Part shown: one piece after another, positions 20,167-29,877 of the stretch
Numbering within the stretch: the stretch's first letter is position 1
Layout: each line of letters opens with the position of its first letter
Assembly (NCBI RefSeq): GCF_047729875.1
Contig: NZ_CP159826.1
Coordinates: forward strand, 2,480,001 to 2,544,000
Origin: Marimicrobium sp913061115
GTDB lineage: Bacteria > Pseudomonadota > Gammaproteobacteria > Pseudomonadales > Halieaceae
DNA length: 64,000 nucleotides
Reading direction: 5' to 3'
Notes under the pieces: model-generated
What the model saw: only the letters and a program-made list of their open reading frames with translations
Told to the model about the DNA's origin: nothing
Databases searched by the model: none
Translations under genes and position numbers: made by a program

Positions 20167-20517
20167 CTACAGCTTTTCCTTAATGCGCGCAGCGCGACCG
20201 CTCAACTCTCGCAAGTAATACAGTTTTGCCTGACGCACGTCTCCTCGACGCTTGACAGCAATACTTTGCACCATTGGACTGTAGGTCTGAAACGTACGCT
20301 CTACGCCCACACCGTGAGAGATCTTACGCACAGTGAACGCAGAGTTCAGCCCGCGGTTGCGTTTGGCGATACAAACGCCCTCAAAACCCTGCAAACGCTC
20401 ACGGGTACCCTCGATGACTTTCACCTGAACAACCACGGTATCACCGGGGCTGAACTCTGGAAGCTCCTTCCCCATCTGCTCTGCATCAAGCTCGGATATG
20501 ATCTTGTTAGTGCTCAT
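20167..20517 (-). CDS. rplS: 50S ribosomal protein L19
   Basis: 116 residues beginning MSTNKIISELDAEQMGKELPEFSPGDTV with the L19 signature VEGTRERLQGFEGVCIAKRNRG. It sits at the 30S-50S interface. A strong AGGAG lies 8 bases before the ATG. Last gene of the rpsP-rimM-trmD-rplS operon, followed by a terminator at 20114-20136. Confidence 0.98.
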   Translation of the reverse strand: MSTNKIISELDAEQMGKELPEFSPGDTVVVQVKVIEGTRERLQGFEGVCIAKRNRGLNSAFTVRKISHGVGVERTFQTYSPMVQSIAVKRRGDVRQAKLYYLRELSGRAARIKEKL

Positions 20518-20553
20518 GTGGTACTCCTGTTAAATAACTCTGCAGCTTCACAG

Positions 20554-21306
20554 TTAGTGCTCTGTTGATAATGTCCGTTCGCGAATATATTCCGCCAACA
20601 ATGTCTCTTCTTCGACTCTCATGAGCCTGCCCTGCAACAGCTCCGGGCGACGCTCATAGGTCCTTCCCAATGCTTGCTTCAAGCGCCAGCGGCGAATCTC
20701 TTCATGATTACCGCTTAACAATACGTCTGGCACACTCCTTCCCTGATAGGTTTCGGGCCGAGTGTAATGCGGGCAATCCAACAGCCCGTCTACAAAAGAG
20801 TCCTCAAGCGCAGACGCCTCATGCCCCAATACACCAGGCAGTTGCCGCGTCACCGCATCGATGACCACCATGGCGGCCAATTCGCCACCACTCAATACAT
20901 AATCGCCAATGGACAGCTCCTCATCCACCTCGGCCTCTATCAAGCGCTCGTCAACCCCTTCGTAGCGCCCTGCAACTAGAACCAGTCCTTCCAGGCCAGC
21001 CAGCTCCATGGCTTTGCCATGATCGAATGCCTGCCCCTGGGGCGAGAGATAGATCACCCGCGTATTCGATCCTGCCGTAATCCTTGCTGCGGCAATCGCC
21101 TGCTGCAAGGGATCCATTTTCATTAACATTCCCGGGCCGCCGCCGTAAGGCCTGTCATCCACCGTTCGATGGGCGTCCACCGTATAATCACGAGGATTAC
21201 AGACGCTCAGGTTAACCTGACCCTGCCTGACCGCCCTTCCAACAACGCCATAGTCGCCTACCGCGGCAAACATTTCTGGAAACAGACTCACCAGTGCAAT
21301 ACGCAT
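20554..21306 (-). CDS. trmD: tRNA (guanine-N1)-methyltransferase
   Basis: Makes m1G37 in tRNAs, preventing +1 frameshifts. 250 residues from MRIALVSLFPEMF at 21304-21306; an upstream reading to 21369 overlaps rimM and is not family-like. The SPOUT knot is seen in YLSPQGQAFDHGKA, LVAGRYEGVDERLIE and SGGELAAMVVIDAVTR. It lies between rimM and rplS, the standard operon order. Confidence 0.97.
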   Translation of the reverse strand: MRIALVSLFPEMFAAVGDYGVVGRAVRQGQVNLSVCNPRDYTVDAHRTVDDRPYGGGPGMLMKMDPLQQAIAAARITAGSNTRVIYLSPQGQAFDHGKAMELAGLEGLVLVAGRYEGVDERLIEAEVDEELSIGDYVLSGGELAAMVVIDAVTRQLPGVLGHEASALEDSFVDGLLDCPHYTRPETYQGRSVPDVLLSGNHEEIRRWRLKQALGRTYERRPELLQGRLMRVEEETLLAEYIRERTLSTEH

Positions 21307-21337
21307 TGTGTCCCGCCCAGGGCGCTCAGTCGGCCCC

Positions 21338-21883
21338 TCAGTCGTCGTCGAGGAACCAATCAACCTCAATCACCGCCTCATCAAGATCTACCCGAATCAC
21401 TGTATTGCCGGGCAAATAGGGAATCAGACGTTCCCGCATATCTATACTGCCTTCACAGGCTTTGACAACCAACACATCGTTGGCGCCCGTCTCAATCAGA
21501 TGGTCCACTAAACCCACCAACACCGTGTCATCGCCGTCCTGACACCGGACCCGCAAGCCCTGCAGATCACGCCAGTAGTACTCTCCTTGCGGCAACACAG
21601 GTAAAGCACTTACCGGCACCGACACCTCCAATCCTTTGTAGGATTCCGCGAGGGTCCGATCATCCACTCCTGCGATGTGGGCAACTAAGCCCCTGCCGTG
21701 GCGCTTAAGCGTATCAAACTCAATCGGCTCAAAGACTCCTCGGCGCATCACCTGCCAAGCGCCAAAGCCTTGGAAATTTTCCAGCGGCTCCGTATACGAA
21801 TGGATTTTTACCCAACCTTTAAGGCCATAACAGCCGGTCACTTTACCGACCACCAACATCTCTTTGACAGCGGACTCTTTCAT
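21338..21883 (-). CDS. rimM: Ribosome maturation factor RimM
   Basis: Helps assemble the 30S head, binding S19. 181 residues: an N-terminal barrel (VVGKVTGCYGLKGWVKIHSY) and a C-terminal PRC-barrel (YYWRDLQGLRV, VDHLIETGANDVLVVK, IPYLPGNTVIRVDLDEAVIEVDW, written here in parts). Start ATG at 21881-21883. Same operon as rpsP and trmD. Confidence 0.96.
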   Translation of the reverse strand: MKESAVKEMLVVGKVTGCYGLKGWVKIHSYTEPLENFQGFGAWQVMRRGVFEPIEFDTLKRHGRGLVAHIAGVDDRTLAESYKGLEVSVPVSALPVLPQGEYYWRDLQGLRVRCQDGDDTVLVGLVDHLIETGANDVLVVKACEGSIDMRERLIPYLPGNTVIRVDLDEAVIEVDWFLDDD

Positions 21884-21915
21884 TAAACTAGTCCGTGTTC
21901 AGCCAGACTGGCCTA

Positions 21916-22164
21916 TCAGGCCGCGACAGCGACATCCTTGAGCAACTTGGCCACACGGTCTGAAACCTGCGCGCCCTGGCCTCGCCAGTACTCAACGCGG
22001 TCAGTATCGACGCGCAAACGCTCCTCCTGACCACGTGCGGTCGGATTAAAAAAGCCGACACGCTCTATAAAGCGTCCGTTACGCGAGCAACGGCTATCAG
22101 TCACGGTAAGGTGGTAAAAAGGGCGCTTCTTGGCGCCACCTCGAGCAAGACGAATTGTTACCAT
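21916..22164 (-). CDS. rpsP: 30S ribosomal protein S16
   Basis: 82 residues from MVTIRLARGGAKKRPFYHLTV, the conserved S16 start. A longer in-frame reading to 22221 adds 19 unlikely residues. The conserved NGRFIERVGFFNP follows. First gene of the rpsP-rimM-trmD-rplS operon, 163 bp after ffh. Confidence 0.97.
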   Translation of the reverse strand: MVTIRLARGGAKKRPFYHLTVTDSRCSRNGRFIERVGFFNPTARGQEERLRVDTDRVEYWRGQGAQVSDRVAKLLKDVAVAA

Positions 22165-22327
22165 TTTACGTAATTTCCTAAAATAAGCGGGGACACGCTG
22201 CGATATTGCAGTAACACCCACGACGAAAACCAGCTGGCAAGCCGGAAAGGTGGCGTATCATACGGAAAATACGTCGAGTATTAAACCCCAGAACACGTTA
22301 TTTTTAACCTAACCCTGCACGAATCGC

Positions 22328-23713
22328 TCAGCGCGTGGGGAAACTTCCGCCAGGGCCACCAGCACCTCCGGGGGGCATCATTCCGCCCAGACCACGCATC
22401 ATCTTTTCCATGCCCCCGCCCTTCAGCTTCTTCATCATCTTCTGCATTTGCTTATGCTGCTTCAGGAGACGATTGAGATCCTGCACCTGAGTGCCAGATC
22501 CCTGGGTAATACGCCGCTTGCGGCTACCCTGAATCAGCTCAGGGTTGCGGCGTTCCTTGGGGGTCATGGAGTCGATCATAACCTCCATTCGTGTAAACAT
22601 TTTCGTATCGACGTTCTGCTGCGCCACCTGGGCCATCTTGCCCATACCCGGCAATTTATCGAGCATGCCGGTTATCCCGCCCATATTATTCATTTGCTGC
22701 AACTGTTCACGGAAGTCTTCAAGGTCAAATTTCTTACCCTTTTTGATCTTGCGCGCCAGCTTGTCGGCTTTCTTTTTATCAACTTTACTCTCTACTTCCT
22801 CAATCAGGGAGAGTACGTCGCCCATCCCAAGGATGCGCGAAGCCAACCGGTCCGGATGAAAGGGGTCCAGCGCAGTGGTCTTCTCCCCCACACCAAGGAA
22901 CTTGATCGGCTTACCGGTAATCGATCTGACTGACAGGGCCGCTCCACCGCGCGTATCCGCATCGACCTTGGTCAGTATCACACCGGTCAGCGGCAGCGCC
23001 TCATCGAACGCCTTTGCTGTAGTGGCCGCATCCTGGCCTGTCATCGCATCCACCACAAACAGGGTCTCCACCGGCTTTACCGCCGCATGCAACTCACCGA
23101 TCTCAGCCATCATGTCCGCGTCAACCGCTAACCGGCCCGCGGTATCGACGATCAGCACATCACTGAATTTAATTCTGGCATGCGCCAAAGCCGCCTGCAC
23201 AATCGCCACTGGCTTTTGCCCAATGTCGCTGGGGAAAAAATCCACGCCGACTTCTTCTGCCAGCACTTCCAGCTGCCTGATCGCAGCGGGCCTGTATACG
23301 TCAGCACTGACAACCGTGACCTTCTTCTTGTCCCGCTCCTTGAGCAACCTTGCCAGCTTGGCGACTGTCGTGGTTTTACCCGCGCCCTGAAGGCCTGCCA
23401 TCATAATGACCGCTGGGGGCGTGGTAGCCAGATTCAGCCCTTCATTGGCTGAACCCATCGTGGCCTCAAGTTCGGACTGCACAATCTTGAGAAATGCCTG
23501 GCCGGGGCTGAGACTCTGCATCACGTCTTCACCCAGCGCGCGCTCCTTGACAGCGTCTACAAAGTCCTTGACCACTGGCATCGCAACATCGGCCTCTAAC
23601 AGGGCCATACGCACTTCACGCATCGTGTCTTGGATATTCTCCTCATTCAGCCGCGCCTTCCCCGAAACGGTGCGCAGGCTGTGGGACAATCGATCACTCA
23701 AACTCTCAAACAT
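22328..23713 (-). CDS. ffh: Signal recognition particle protein Ffh
   Basis: GTPase that, with 4.5S RNA, delivers nascent membrane proteins to FtsY. 461 residues: N domain (1-85), G domain with GLQGAGKTTTVAKLA, DTAGRL and TKVDADTRGG, and a methionine-rich M domain ending in repeated GGM/PGG segments. The start at 23711-23713 is preceded by GGAG. It is divergent from ypjD, as in E. coli. Confidence 0.98.
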   Translation of the reverse strand: MFESLSDRLSHSLRTVSGKARLNEENIQDTMREVRMALLEADVAMPVVKDFVDAVKERALGEDVMQSLSPGQAFLKIVQSELEATMGSANEGLNLATTPPAVIMMAGLQGAGKTTTVAKLARLLKERDKKKVTVVSADVYRPAAIRQLEVLAEEVGVDFFPSDIGQKPVAIVQAALAHARIKFSDVLIVDTAGRLAVDADMMAEIGELHAAVKPVETLFVVDAMTGQDAATTAKAFDEALPLTGVILTKVDADTRGGAALSVRSITGKPIKFLGVGEKTTALDPFHPDRLASRILGMGDVLSLIEEVESKVDKKKADKLARKIKKGKKFDLEDFREQLQQMNNMGGITGMLDKLPGMGKMAQVAQQNVDTKMFTRMEVMIDSMTPKERRNPELIQGSRKRRITQGSGTQVQDLNRLLKQHKQMQKMMKKLKGGGMEKMMRGLGGMMPPGGAGGPGGSFPTR

Positions 23714-23823
23714 CTATATCTCCGGGGCCACTAAAGACCGAGGCGGCAATTGCTATTGATTCTACTGTGACAAGTCGGTACAAAGGGCGCAGTATACTTT
23801 ACTCCGGCCCAAGCCCCAAACCG

Positions 23824-24627
23824 ATGTCAATTTCATTACTCGCCCCGCTCTGCGCACTGCTGTATCTGGCCGCCACCGGCCTGCAATTGCTGCGCCTGTC
23901 GCAACAGCACAAGCAACTCGGTCGCGGTGTCTTTGCACTCGGTCTGTTTGCGCTCGCATCGCATACACTTATCGTCTGGAAAATTGTGTTTCCCGGCGAG
24001 GGTGTCGACTTGGGGTTCTTCAAAGTTGCCGCGCTGATTTCTCTGGTGATCAACCTGGCCTGCGTCACATCTTTGACCCGTAGGCCATTACAGAACTTAC
24101 TGATCGTGCTATTCCCGCTGTCGGCCCTGACCGTACTGGTAGCCACTTTTGCACCCGACACAACGCCGCTTCTGAGCCATCTTAGTGGCGGGATGGTATT
24201 ACACATTAGCAGTTCAATCTTGGCCTACGCGATACTCACACTAGCGGCCATTCAGGCCACAGTACTTGCCCTACAGGACCATCAACTGAAGAATCGACAC
24301 ACCCGTGGAATTATCCAAGTGTTACCGCCACTACAACTGATGGAAGCTATGTTATTTGAACTTCTGTGGATTGGTGTGGCTCTGCTGACGATCGCTATCG
24401 CTTCAGGCGTTGTATTTATTGACGATATTTTCACCCAAAGCTTAGTGCACAAGACGGCCCTGACCATCGCCGCCTGGTTGCTATTTTCCACATTGTTGTG
24501 GGGACATTACCAGCTGGGATGGCGCAGCAATACTGCTGTGCGCTTTACGCTTGTGGGCTTTGGGCTGTTGGTGCTGGCTTTTTTCGGCTCCAAGTTGGTG
24601 TTAGAAGTGATCTTGCACCGTGCCTGA
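23824..24627 (+). CDS. ypjD: CcsA-family inner-membrane protein YpjD
   Basis: 267 residues with about eight predicted membrane spans, in the cytochrome c assembly (CcsA/ResC-like) family. YpjD is not itself shown to assemble cytochromes; its role is unclear. The start MSISLLAPLCALLYLAATG (23824) puts a membrane span at the N-terminus as expected; the in-frame extension to 23767 is probably not translated. The ffh/ypjD/corB neighbourhood is conserved in gammaproteobacteria. Confidence 0.85.
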   Translation: MSISLLAPLCALLYLAATGLQLLRLSQQHKQLGRGVFALGLFALASHTLIVWKIVFPGEGVDLGFFKVAALISLVINLACVTSLTRRPLQNLLIVLFPLSALTVLVATFAPDTTPLLSHLSGGMVLHISSSILAYAILTLAAIQATVLALQDHQLKNRHTRGIIQVLPPLQLMEAMLFELLWIGVALLTIAIASGVVFIDDIFTQSLVHKTALTIAAWLLFSTLLWGHYQLGWRSNTAVRFTLVGFGLLVLAFFGSKLVLEVILHRA

Positions 24628-24717
24628 TCCATTGCTAAAAAAGACAATGGGGCTTGCTCCGCCGCTGGTTTTTCTACAAGATGGCGATCGCTCTTTTCTA
24701 CGAGGTTCAAACCGGCT

Positions 24718-25974
24718 TTGAACGACGCACCGCTGGGTTTATTGTTTTCAATTCTTGCTCTACTCGTCATTCTCTCGGCCTTCTTCTCCAGTGCAGAAAC
24801 CGCGATGATGTCGCTCAATCGTCATAAATTGAAGCACCTGCAGAAAAACAAGATCGGAGGCGCTATTCGTGCCGGAAAATTACTGGATCGTCCAGACCGC
24901 TTGATTGGCTTGATCCTGATCGGCAACAACCTGGTCAACATTTTCGCCTCAGCCGTCGCAACAGTCATCTCCATTCGACTGTGGGGAGATGCCGGCGTCT
25001 ACATCGCCACAGGCGCACTGACAGTGGTCATTCTTGTTTTTGCTGAAGTCACGCCAAAAACGATTGCGGCACTGCACCCAGAAAGGGTGGCATTCCCTGC
25101 GAGCGTGATATTGCTCCCGCTAATGACACTCATGAGCCCTGTCGTTGCAATGGTTAACGCAGTGACCAATAGGTTGTCGCGACTGCTCGGCTTTGATCCA
25201 AAGAAAGAGGCCTATGAACACGTGTCCGCTGATGAGTTGCGGACCATCGTAACCGACGCCGGCAAGTTAATTCCTGCAAGGCACAGGGAATTATTGATCA
25301 ACATCATGGATCTGGTGCAGGTGTCGGTCGATGACATTATGGTGCCTCGCAATGAAGTGTACGGCATTAATCTCGACAACACCGACCAAGAGATACTGCT
25401 TAAGATTCAATCGACCGCGCACACGCGGTTGCCGGTCTGGCGCGATGACATCAACAACATCATTGGCGTGCTGCACATGCGCAGCATCAGTCGTGTAGTG
25501 AACGGTCTGACACTGGACCGGATCGCACTGGAACGAGAGATGGAAAAACCGTATTTTGTTCCAGAGAGCACGCCCCTGCATACTCAGCTCATTAATTTCC
25601 AGGAAATGAAAAAACCGCTGGCTGTCGTTGTTGACGAATATGGCGAAGTGCGAGGCGTGGTCGCACTGGGAGACATTTTAGAGGAAATCGTCGGCGACTT
25701 TACTTCCAATATGGCTGAAACAACAGAGAGTATTCTGTTGGAACGCGATGGCAGTTACATCATCGATGGCACAGAGAATATTCGCGACATCAATAAAACG
25801 CTTGGGTGGGCTCTGCCCAAAGATGGCCCGAAAACGCTAAGCGGCCTAATACTGGAATATCTGGAGTCGTTCCCCGCTGCCCCTGCGGGGCTGACCATAG
25901 GCAACTACCGTCTGGAAATTCTCGAACTTGAAGGGAATGTTGTGCGGTCGGTGAGGGCTCAACCTCTCGTCTGA
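24718..25974 (+). CDS. corB: CNNM/CBS membrane protein CorB (HlyC/CorC family)
   Basis: 418 residues from a TTG start with GAGG upstream. The N-terminal CNNM (DUF21) domain has about four spans (AFFSSAETAMMSLNRHKLK, LIGNNLVNIFASA, AEVTPKTIAAL). A CBS pair follows (about 205-325; DIMVPRNEV, DEYGEVRGVVALGDILEEIVG), then a CorC/HlyC C-terminal domain. The family is linked to Mg2+/Co2+ handling. It lies 90 bp after ypjD. Confidence 0.9.
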   Translation: MNDAPLGLLFSILALLVILSAFFSSAETAMMSLNRHKLKHLQKNKIGGAIRAGKLLDRPDRLIGLILIGNNLVNIFASAVATVISIRLWGDAGVYIATGALTVVILVFAEVTPKTIAALHPERVAFPASVILLPLMTLMSPVVAMVNAVTNRLSRLLGFDPKKEAYEHVSADELRTIVTDAGKLIPARHRELLINIMDLVQVSVDDIMVPRNEVYGINLDNTDQEILLKIQSTAHTRLPVWRDDINNIIGVLHMRSISRVVNGLTLDRIALEREMEKPYFVPESTPLHTQLINFQEMKKPLAVVVDEYGEVRGVVALGDILEEIVGDFTSNMAETTESILLERDGSYIIDGTENIRDINKTLGWALPKDGPKTLSGLILEYLESFPAAPAGLTIGNYRLEILELEGNVVRSVRAQPLV

Positions 25975-26038
25975 TTCACCGAAATTCTGTCCGCGACGGT
26001 GCACTCCAAATCATCCAAGACTCCACGAACACATACAT

Positions 26039-26230
26039 TTACAGAAGTCGGATAGTGGTGCTTGCCTGACAGCGCTCACGTGCAAGACGCAATACTTCCT
26101 GTTTTTGCTCATTGGTGGACATAAACCAGTCGGTGATTTCCTCCGCAGAGCGGTAACACCCCATACAGATGTCATTCTCGTCCAAAGCACATATCGAAAT
26201 GCAAGGTGATTTCGAATCATCAATGCTCAT
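26039..26230 (-). CDS. DUF1289 family small protein
   Basis: 63 residues with the DUF1289 pattern SPCISICALDENDICMGCYR, including four cysteines that may bind metal, then EEITDWF. Family function is not established. Its ATG overlaps the carbonic-anhydrase-like stop (ATGA), so it ends a translationally coupled chain running from queA and tgt. Confidence 0.88.
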   Translation of the reverse strand: MSIDDSKSPCISICALDENDICMGCYRSAEEITDWFMSTNEQKQEVLRLARERCQASTTIRLL

Positions 26231-26751
26231 TCCTGCTCCTTGAGATGTGCACTATAAAGTTGACCGTTGCGAATGTAATGATCTGCACTGTAGATCAAGC
26301 CCAGTTGCTGCTCCTGAGATAACTGGGACTTAATTTTAGCAGGCGATCCTAACACAAGAGAACCGTCGGGAATTTCCATACCCTCCGTCACCAATGCATT
26401 GGCGCCTATCAGACAGCCTTTTCCTACCTTCGCCCCGTTAAGAACGACAGCATTGATACCCACCAGTGAGCCATCTCCAATGGTGCAGCCATGCAACATC
26501 GCATTGTGACCCACCGTTACGTTCTTCCCCACTGTCAGCGGGAAACCCGGATCCGCGTGCATCACCGTACCGTCTTGGATATTACTACCCGCCCCCACCT
26601 CAATACGATCAGCATCACCGCGCAGCACGCAACTGAACCATACACTGGCGTTCTCATGCAAAATGACATCACCGATAACCACTGCATTTGGTGCAATAAA
26701 ATGTCCTTCACCCACCAGCGTCACTTGTTTATCACCCAGACTGTATTTCAT
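26227..26751 (-). CDS. Gamma-carbonic-anhydrase-like hexapeptide protein
   Basis: 174 residues from MKYSLGDKQVTLVGEGHFIAP; the ATG overlaps the upstream Nudix stop (ATGA), which supports it over a TTG five codons earlier. Left-handed beta-helix repeats fill the protein. Three likely zinc His sit in DGTVMHADPG, VGHNAMLHG and its second His. YrdA/PaaY-type members often lack measured carbonic anhydrase activity, so the reaction is uncertain. Confidence 0.88.
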   Translation of the reverse strand: MKYSLGDKQVTLVGEGHFIAPNAVVIGDVILHENASVWFSCVLRGDADRIEVGAGSNIQDGTVMHADPGFPLTVGKNVTVGHNAMLHGCTIGDGSLVGINAVVLNGAKVGKGCLIGANALVTEGMEIPDGSLVLGSPAKIKSQLSQEQQLGLIYSADHYIRNGQLYSAHLKEQE

Positions 26752-27365
26752 GGTTGTTGTTTCCAATCGCGCTGCAAATCAAAACCCGCATCGTAGGCGA
26801 CATTGGCCAGCAGCGCCAGTATAGCCGCGGTGACACCCCAAATATTGTCCTTGCCCACTTGATAATGCGGCACACGGCAAGACTCGCTGCCATAAGACAT
26901 CGTTTTCAGGCGAAATATAGCGGGATCGCCAAAAACAGCCAGTGGCACAAAAAATACGCTATCAAATTCGCCAGGATCAACCACTAAGTCAGGGGCGGCA
27001 GGCACACTGGCTACACAGGGGAAGACTTCAAAGCCAGTCCGCGTCATCAGCGGCTCTAACTCTCCCAACGGCTGAATCATTCCCAATGACAGGCCGACTT
27101 CCTCCATCGCTTCACGTGTTGCAGTCTCCCAAGGCGAGAGGTCTTCCACCTCGCGCTTACCGCCGGCAAAGGCGATTTCTCCGGGGTGCAGTGCCAGATG
27201 CATCGCGCGGCGACCCAGCAACACACGAGGCTCAGTTTCTTCAGTAAGCGCCACCAGAACAGCAGCCTGTGGCCACTGACCTTCTCCCAACGGTCGCTTC
27301 CAGGCCTTTTTATACAGCGGTAGACCTGCGTCGACACGCCGCAACAGCGCAGTAGAATGGATCAT
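26748..27365 (-). CDS. Nudix hydrolase, CoA pyrophosphatase type
   Basis: 205 residues. The Nudix box is GGKREVEDLSPWETATREA followed by MEEVGL, with the extended spacing typical of CoA pyrophosphatases (NudL/YeaB), and LLGRRAMHLALHPGEIAFAGG is the family's UPF0035-like lead-in. It probably cleaves CoA to phosphopantetheine and 3',5'-ADP. It overlaps its neighbours on both sides by 4 bases. Confidence 0.9.
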   Translation of the reverse strand: MIHSTALLRRVDAGLPLYKKAWKRPLGEGQWPQAAVLVALTEETEPRVLLGRRAMHLALHPGEIAFAGGKREVEDLSPWETATREAMEEVGLSLGMIQPLGELEPLMTRTGFEVFPCVASVPAAPDLVVDPGEFDSVFFVPLAVFGDPAIFRLKTMSYGSESCRVPHYQVGKDNIWGVTAAILALLANVAYDAGFDLQRDWKQQP

Positions 27366-27685
27366 GAGTGTGGCAACTCAGTGGCCAACACAACAACATC
27401 CCAGGCGGGCTGTTCGTAAGGATGGGCATCCAGCAGTGCTGCTACTGCAGCTCGGATACATTCAGCCTCACACACCAATTCCACTCGATACTCCGCCACC
27501 GTTTTACGCTCGCCCTGTTGGCCCAAAAAAGGGCTACTGCCCTGCAAAGGCCGAAATTCTCCCTCACCAAGCACCTGCCAGCAGCATCTGTCGTAAGTTC
27601 CAATCCGCCCTCCCCCAACTGCAAAAACAGCGGCCTTAACCTGCTCTACATGAGATTCTGGCACATAGAAGCACAGTTTATACAT
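27362..27685 (-). CDS. NIF3/YqfO-like domain protein
   Basis: 107 residues: MYKLCFYVPESHVEQVKAAV at the start, GGGRIGTYDRCCWQ in the middle and HPYEQPAWDVV at the end. This matches the stand-alone version of the domain inserted in NIF3/YqfO proteins. Molecular function is unknown. The ATG shares a base with the tgt stop (TAATG) and its stop overlaps the Nudix ATG. Confidence 0.85.
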   Translation of the reverse strand: MYKLCFYVPESHVEQVKAAVFAVGGGRIGTYDRCCWQVLGEGEFRPLQGSSPFLGQQGERKTVAEYRVELVCEAECIRAAVAALLDAHPYEQPAWDVVVLATELPHS

Positions 27686-28806
27686 TACACACCCCGTGCC
27701 TGCCGCACATAAAATTCCTGGGAAAATTGCTCCAGAACACCGTCGTCAATTGCAGTGCGAATCGCCGCCATGTGCTGCTGATAAAAATGCAGATTATGAA
27801 CAGTGTTCAGCTGGGAACCAAGAATCTCGTTGCACTTATCCAGGTGATGCAGATACGCACGGCTAAAATTCTGACAGGTATAACAATCGCACTCCACATC
27901 AAGTGGCAACGTGCTTGTCTTGTGACAGGCATTGCGCAGTTTAAGCGACCCGTGCGAGGTAAACAGATTGCCGTTACGGGCGTTACGCGTAGGCATTACA
28001 CAGTCGAACAAATCAATTCCCCGTCTCACCCCCTCCAACAGATCTGCAGGTGTTCCGACGCCCATTAGATAACGCGGCTTATCAACGGGCAAAATAGGAC
28101 CCAGGGTATCGAGCACACTGAGCATCTCGTCTTTAGGTTCTCCAACCGACAACCCACCGATGGCATAACCGTCAAAACCGATATCGACCAGCCCAGCGAG
28201 AGATTCCCGACGCAATTGCGGATACATTCCGCCCTGCACAATACCAAACAGCGAGGCCAAACTAGCTCCATGCGCAGACTTGCTGCGCAGCGCCCAGCGC
28301 AGGGACAGCTCCATCGACTGTCGCGCCTCTGTTTCAGTCGCCGGATAGGGCGTACATTCATCAAAGATCATGACAATATCCGAGCCCAAACTGCGCTGGA
28401 TCTGCATCGACGTCTCGGGATCCAGGAAAACCTTAGCGCCATCAACCGGTGACTGGAATGCGACACCAGCCTCTGAAATTTTTCGCATAGCACCCAGACT
28501 GAAAACCTGGAACCCGCCTGAATCTGTCAGAATAGGCCCATTCCAACCCATAAAATCATGCAGATCCCCATGCTGCTCGATGATCGCGGTCCCCGGACGC
28601 AACCACAGATGGAAGGTGTTACCCAAAATGATCTCGGAACCCGTGGCGCGTATGTCCCGCGGCGACATGCCCTTAACAGTACCGTAAGTCCCAACCGGCA
28701 TAAACGCAGGGGTTTCTACTTTGCCGCGCGGAAACACTAAACGTCCACGTCTGGCCGAACCATCGTTGCCTAACTGCTCAAACTGCATATCACAATGGCC
28801 GCTCAT
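27685..28806 (-). CDS. tgt: tRNA-guanine (queuine) transglycosylase
   Basis: Swaps G34 for preQ1 in tRNAs with GUN anticodons. 373 residues: nucleophile Asp region DLFDCVMPTRNARNG, substrate loop LTDSGGFQVFSLG, and a zinc site CDCYTCQNFSRAYLHH. The ATG at 28804-28806 gives MSGHCDMQFEQL; a second Met six codons in is possible. It follows queA with 2 bp between, so the two last queuosine steps are co-expressed. secDF/yajC, common after tgt, is not here. Confidence 0.97.
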   Translation of the reverse strand: MSGHCDMQFEQLGNDGSARRGRLVFPRGKVETPAFMPVGTYGTVKGMSPRDIRATGSEIILGNTFHLWLRPGTAIIEQHGDLHDFMGWNGPILTDSGGFQVFSLGAMRKISEAGVAFQSPVDGAKVFLDPETSMQIQRSLGSDIVMIFDECTPYPATETEARQSMELSLRWALRSKSAHGASLASLFGIVQGGMYPQLRRESLAGLVDIGFDGYAIGGLSVGEPKDEMLSVLDTLGPILPVDKPRYLMGVGTPADLLEGVRRGIDLFDCVMPTRNARNGNLFTSHGSLKLRNACHKTSTLPLDVECDCYTCQNFSRAYLHHLDKCNEILGSQLNTVHNLHFYQQHMAAIRTAIDDGVLEQFSQEFYVRQARGV

Positions 28807-28808
28807 GG

Positions 28809-29873
28809 TTAACTCTGATCCTTCTGTTCACTCGTGATAAACATGGCGTCACCGTAACTAAAAAAGCGGTACTCCTCCTCTATGGCCTTCAAATATGCCG
28901 CCATTATAGTCTCCCTACCTGCAAAGGCACTCACCAACATCAGCAGTGTTGATTCAGGCAAATGAAAGTTGGTAACAATGGCGTCTACACTATGAAAACG
29001 ATATCCAGGGTAAATAAAAATGTTGGTGTCCCCAACGAAGGGCTGTATCTCGCCGGTGGCCATACTAGCAGACTCCAGCGAGCGCACAGCTGTTGTACCC
29101 ACCGCAATGACTCGACCTCCACGCGCTCGTGTTTCTCGTACCGCTGCACACACGACCTCACTCAACTCGACAAATTCACTGTGCATCACATGTCGTTCGA
29201 TGTCTTCTTCTCGCACTGGCTGGAACGTACCCGCGCCGACATGCAGGGTCACGGCGACTCGTCTGACCCCAAGGGCGTCGATCTGTGCCAGTAAATCCTC
29301 GGTAAAATGCAAGCCCGCAGTAGGCGCAGCGACCGCACCTTCACGCGCAGCATAGACCGTCTGGTAACGGTCCTGATCAGCACTGTCATCCTCACGCTCA
29401 ATATAGGGAGGCAGGGGCATATGGCCAATGTGCCGCAGAATATCGGCCAGCGCAGTGCTGCCCTCACAGGACACACAAAACAGATCCCCCTCACGCCCGG
29501 TGACAGCCAACTGAAAAGGCCCGGGGTCACACTCTGCCGTTTCACACAGATGAATAACCGACCCGGCCCGCGGAGATTTACTGGCTCGAATATGGGCCAC
29601 AGCGGTGTGTGAACCCGTCAGCCGTTCAATCAGAATCTCCACTTTGCCGCCGGTGACTTTTTGTCCCCATAACCTAGCGGGGATCACCCGAGTGTCATTA
29701 AAGACGAGTAAATCGTTAGAATTCAGAAAATCAGGCAGCTCGTAAAAACGCTGATGACGGACGGCTCCTTTAGCACCGTCCAGCACCAAAAGCCTGCTCG
29801 CACTGCGCTCAGACAGCGGGTGCTGGGCGATCAATTGCGGGGGCAAAAGGTAATTGAAGTCGCTGCGTTTCAT
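28809..29873 (-). CDS. queA: S-adenosylmethionine:tRNA ribosyltransferase-isomerase
   Basis: Transfers and rearranges ribose from SAM onto preQ1-tRNA to give epoxyqueuosine. 354 residues from MKRSDFNYLLPPQLIAQHPL. Motifs include LVFNDTRVIPARLWG, PTAGLHFTEDLL and VTNFHLPESTLLMLVSAFAG. The codon-1 ATG lies only four bases from the T-run of an intrinsic terminator hairpin (29878-29900) and has no clear ribosome-binding site; an upstream TTG at 29912 would read through the hairpin. Confidence 0.95.
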   Translation of the reverse strand: MKRSDFNYLLPPQLIAQHPLSERSASRLLVLDGAKGAVRHQRFYELPDFLNSNDLLVFNDTRVIPARLWGQKVTGGKVEILIERLTGSHTAVAHIRASKSPRAGSVIHLCETAECDPGPFQLAVTGREGDLFCVSCEGSTALADILRHIGHMPLPPYIEREDDSADQDRYQTVYAAREGAVAAPTAGLHFTEDLLAQIDALGVRRVAVTLHVGAGTFQPVREEDIERHVMHSEFVELSEVVCAAVRETRARGGRVIAVGTTAVRSLESASMATGEIQPFVGDTNIFIYPGYRFHSVDAIVTNFHLPESTLLMLVSAFAGRETIMAAYLKAIEEEYRFFSYGDAMFITSEQKDQS

Positions 29874-29877
29874 GGAT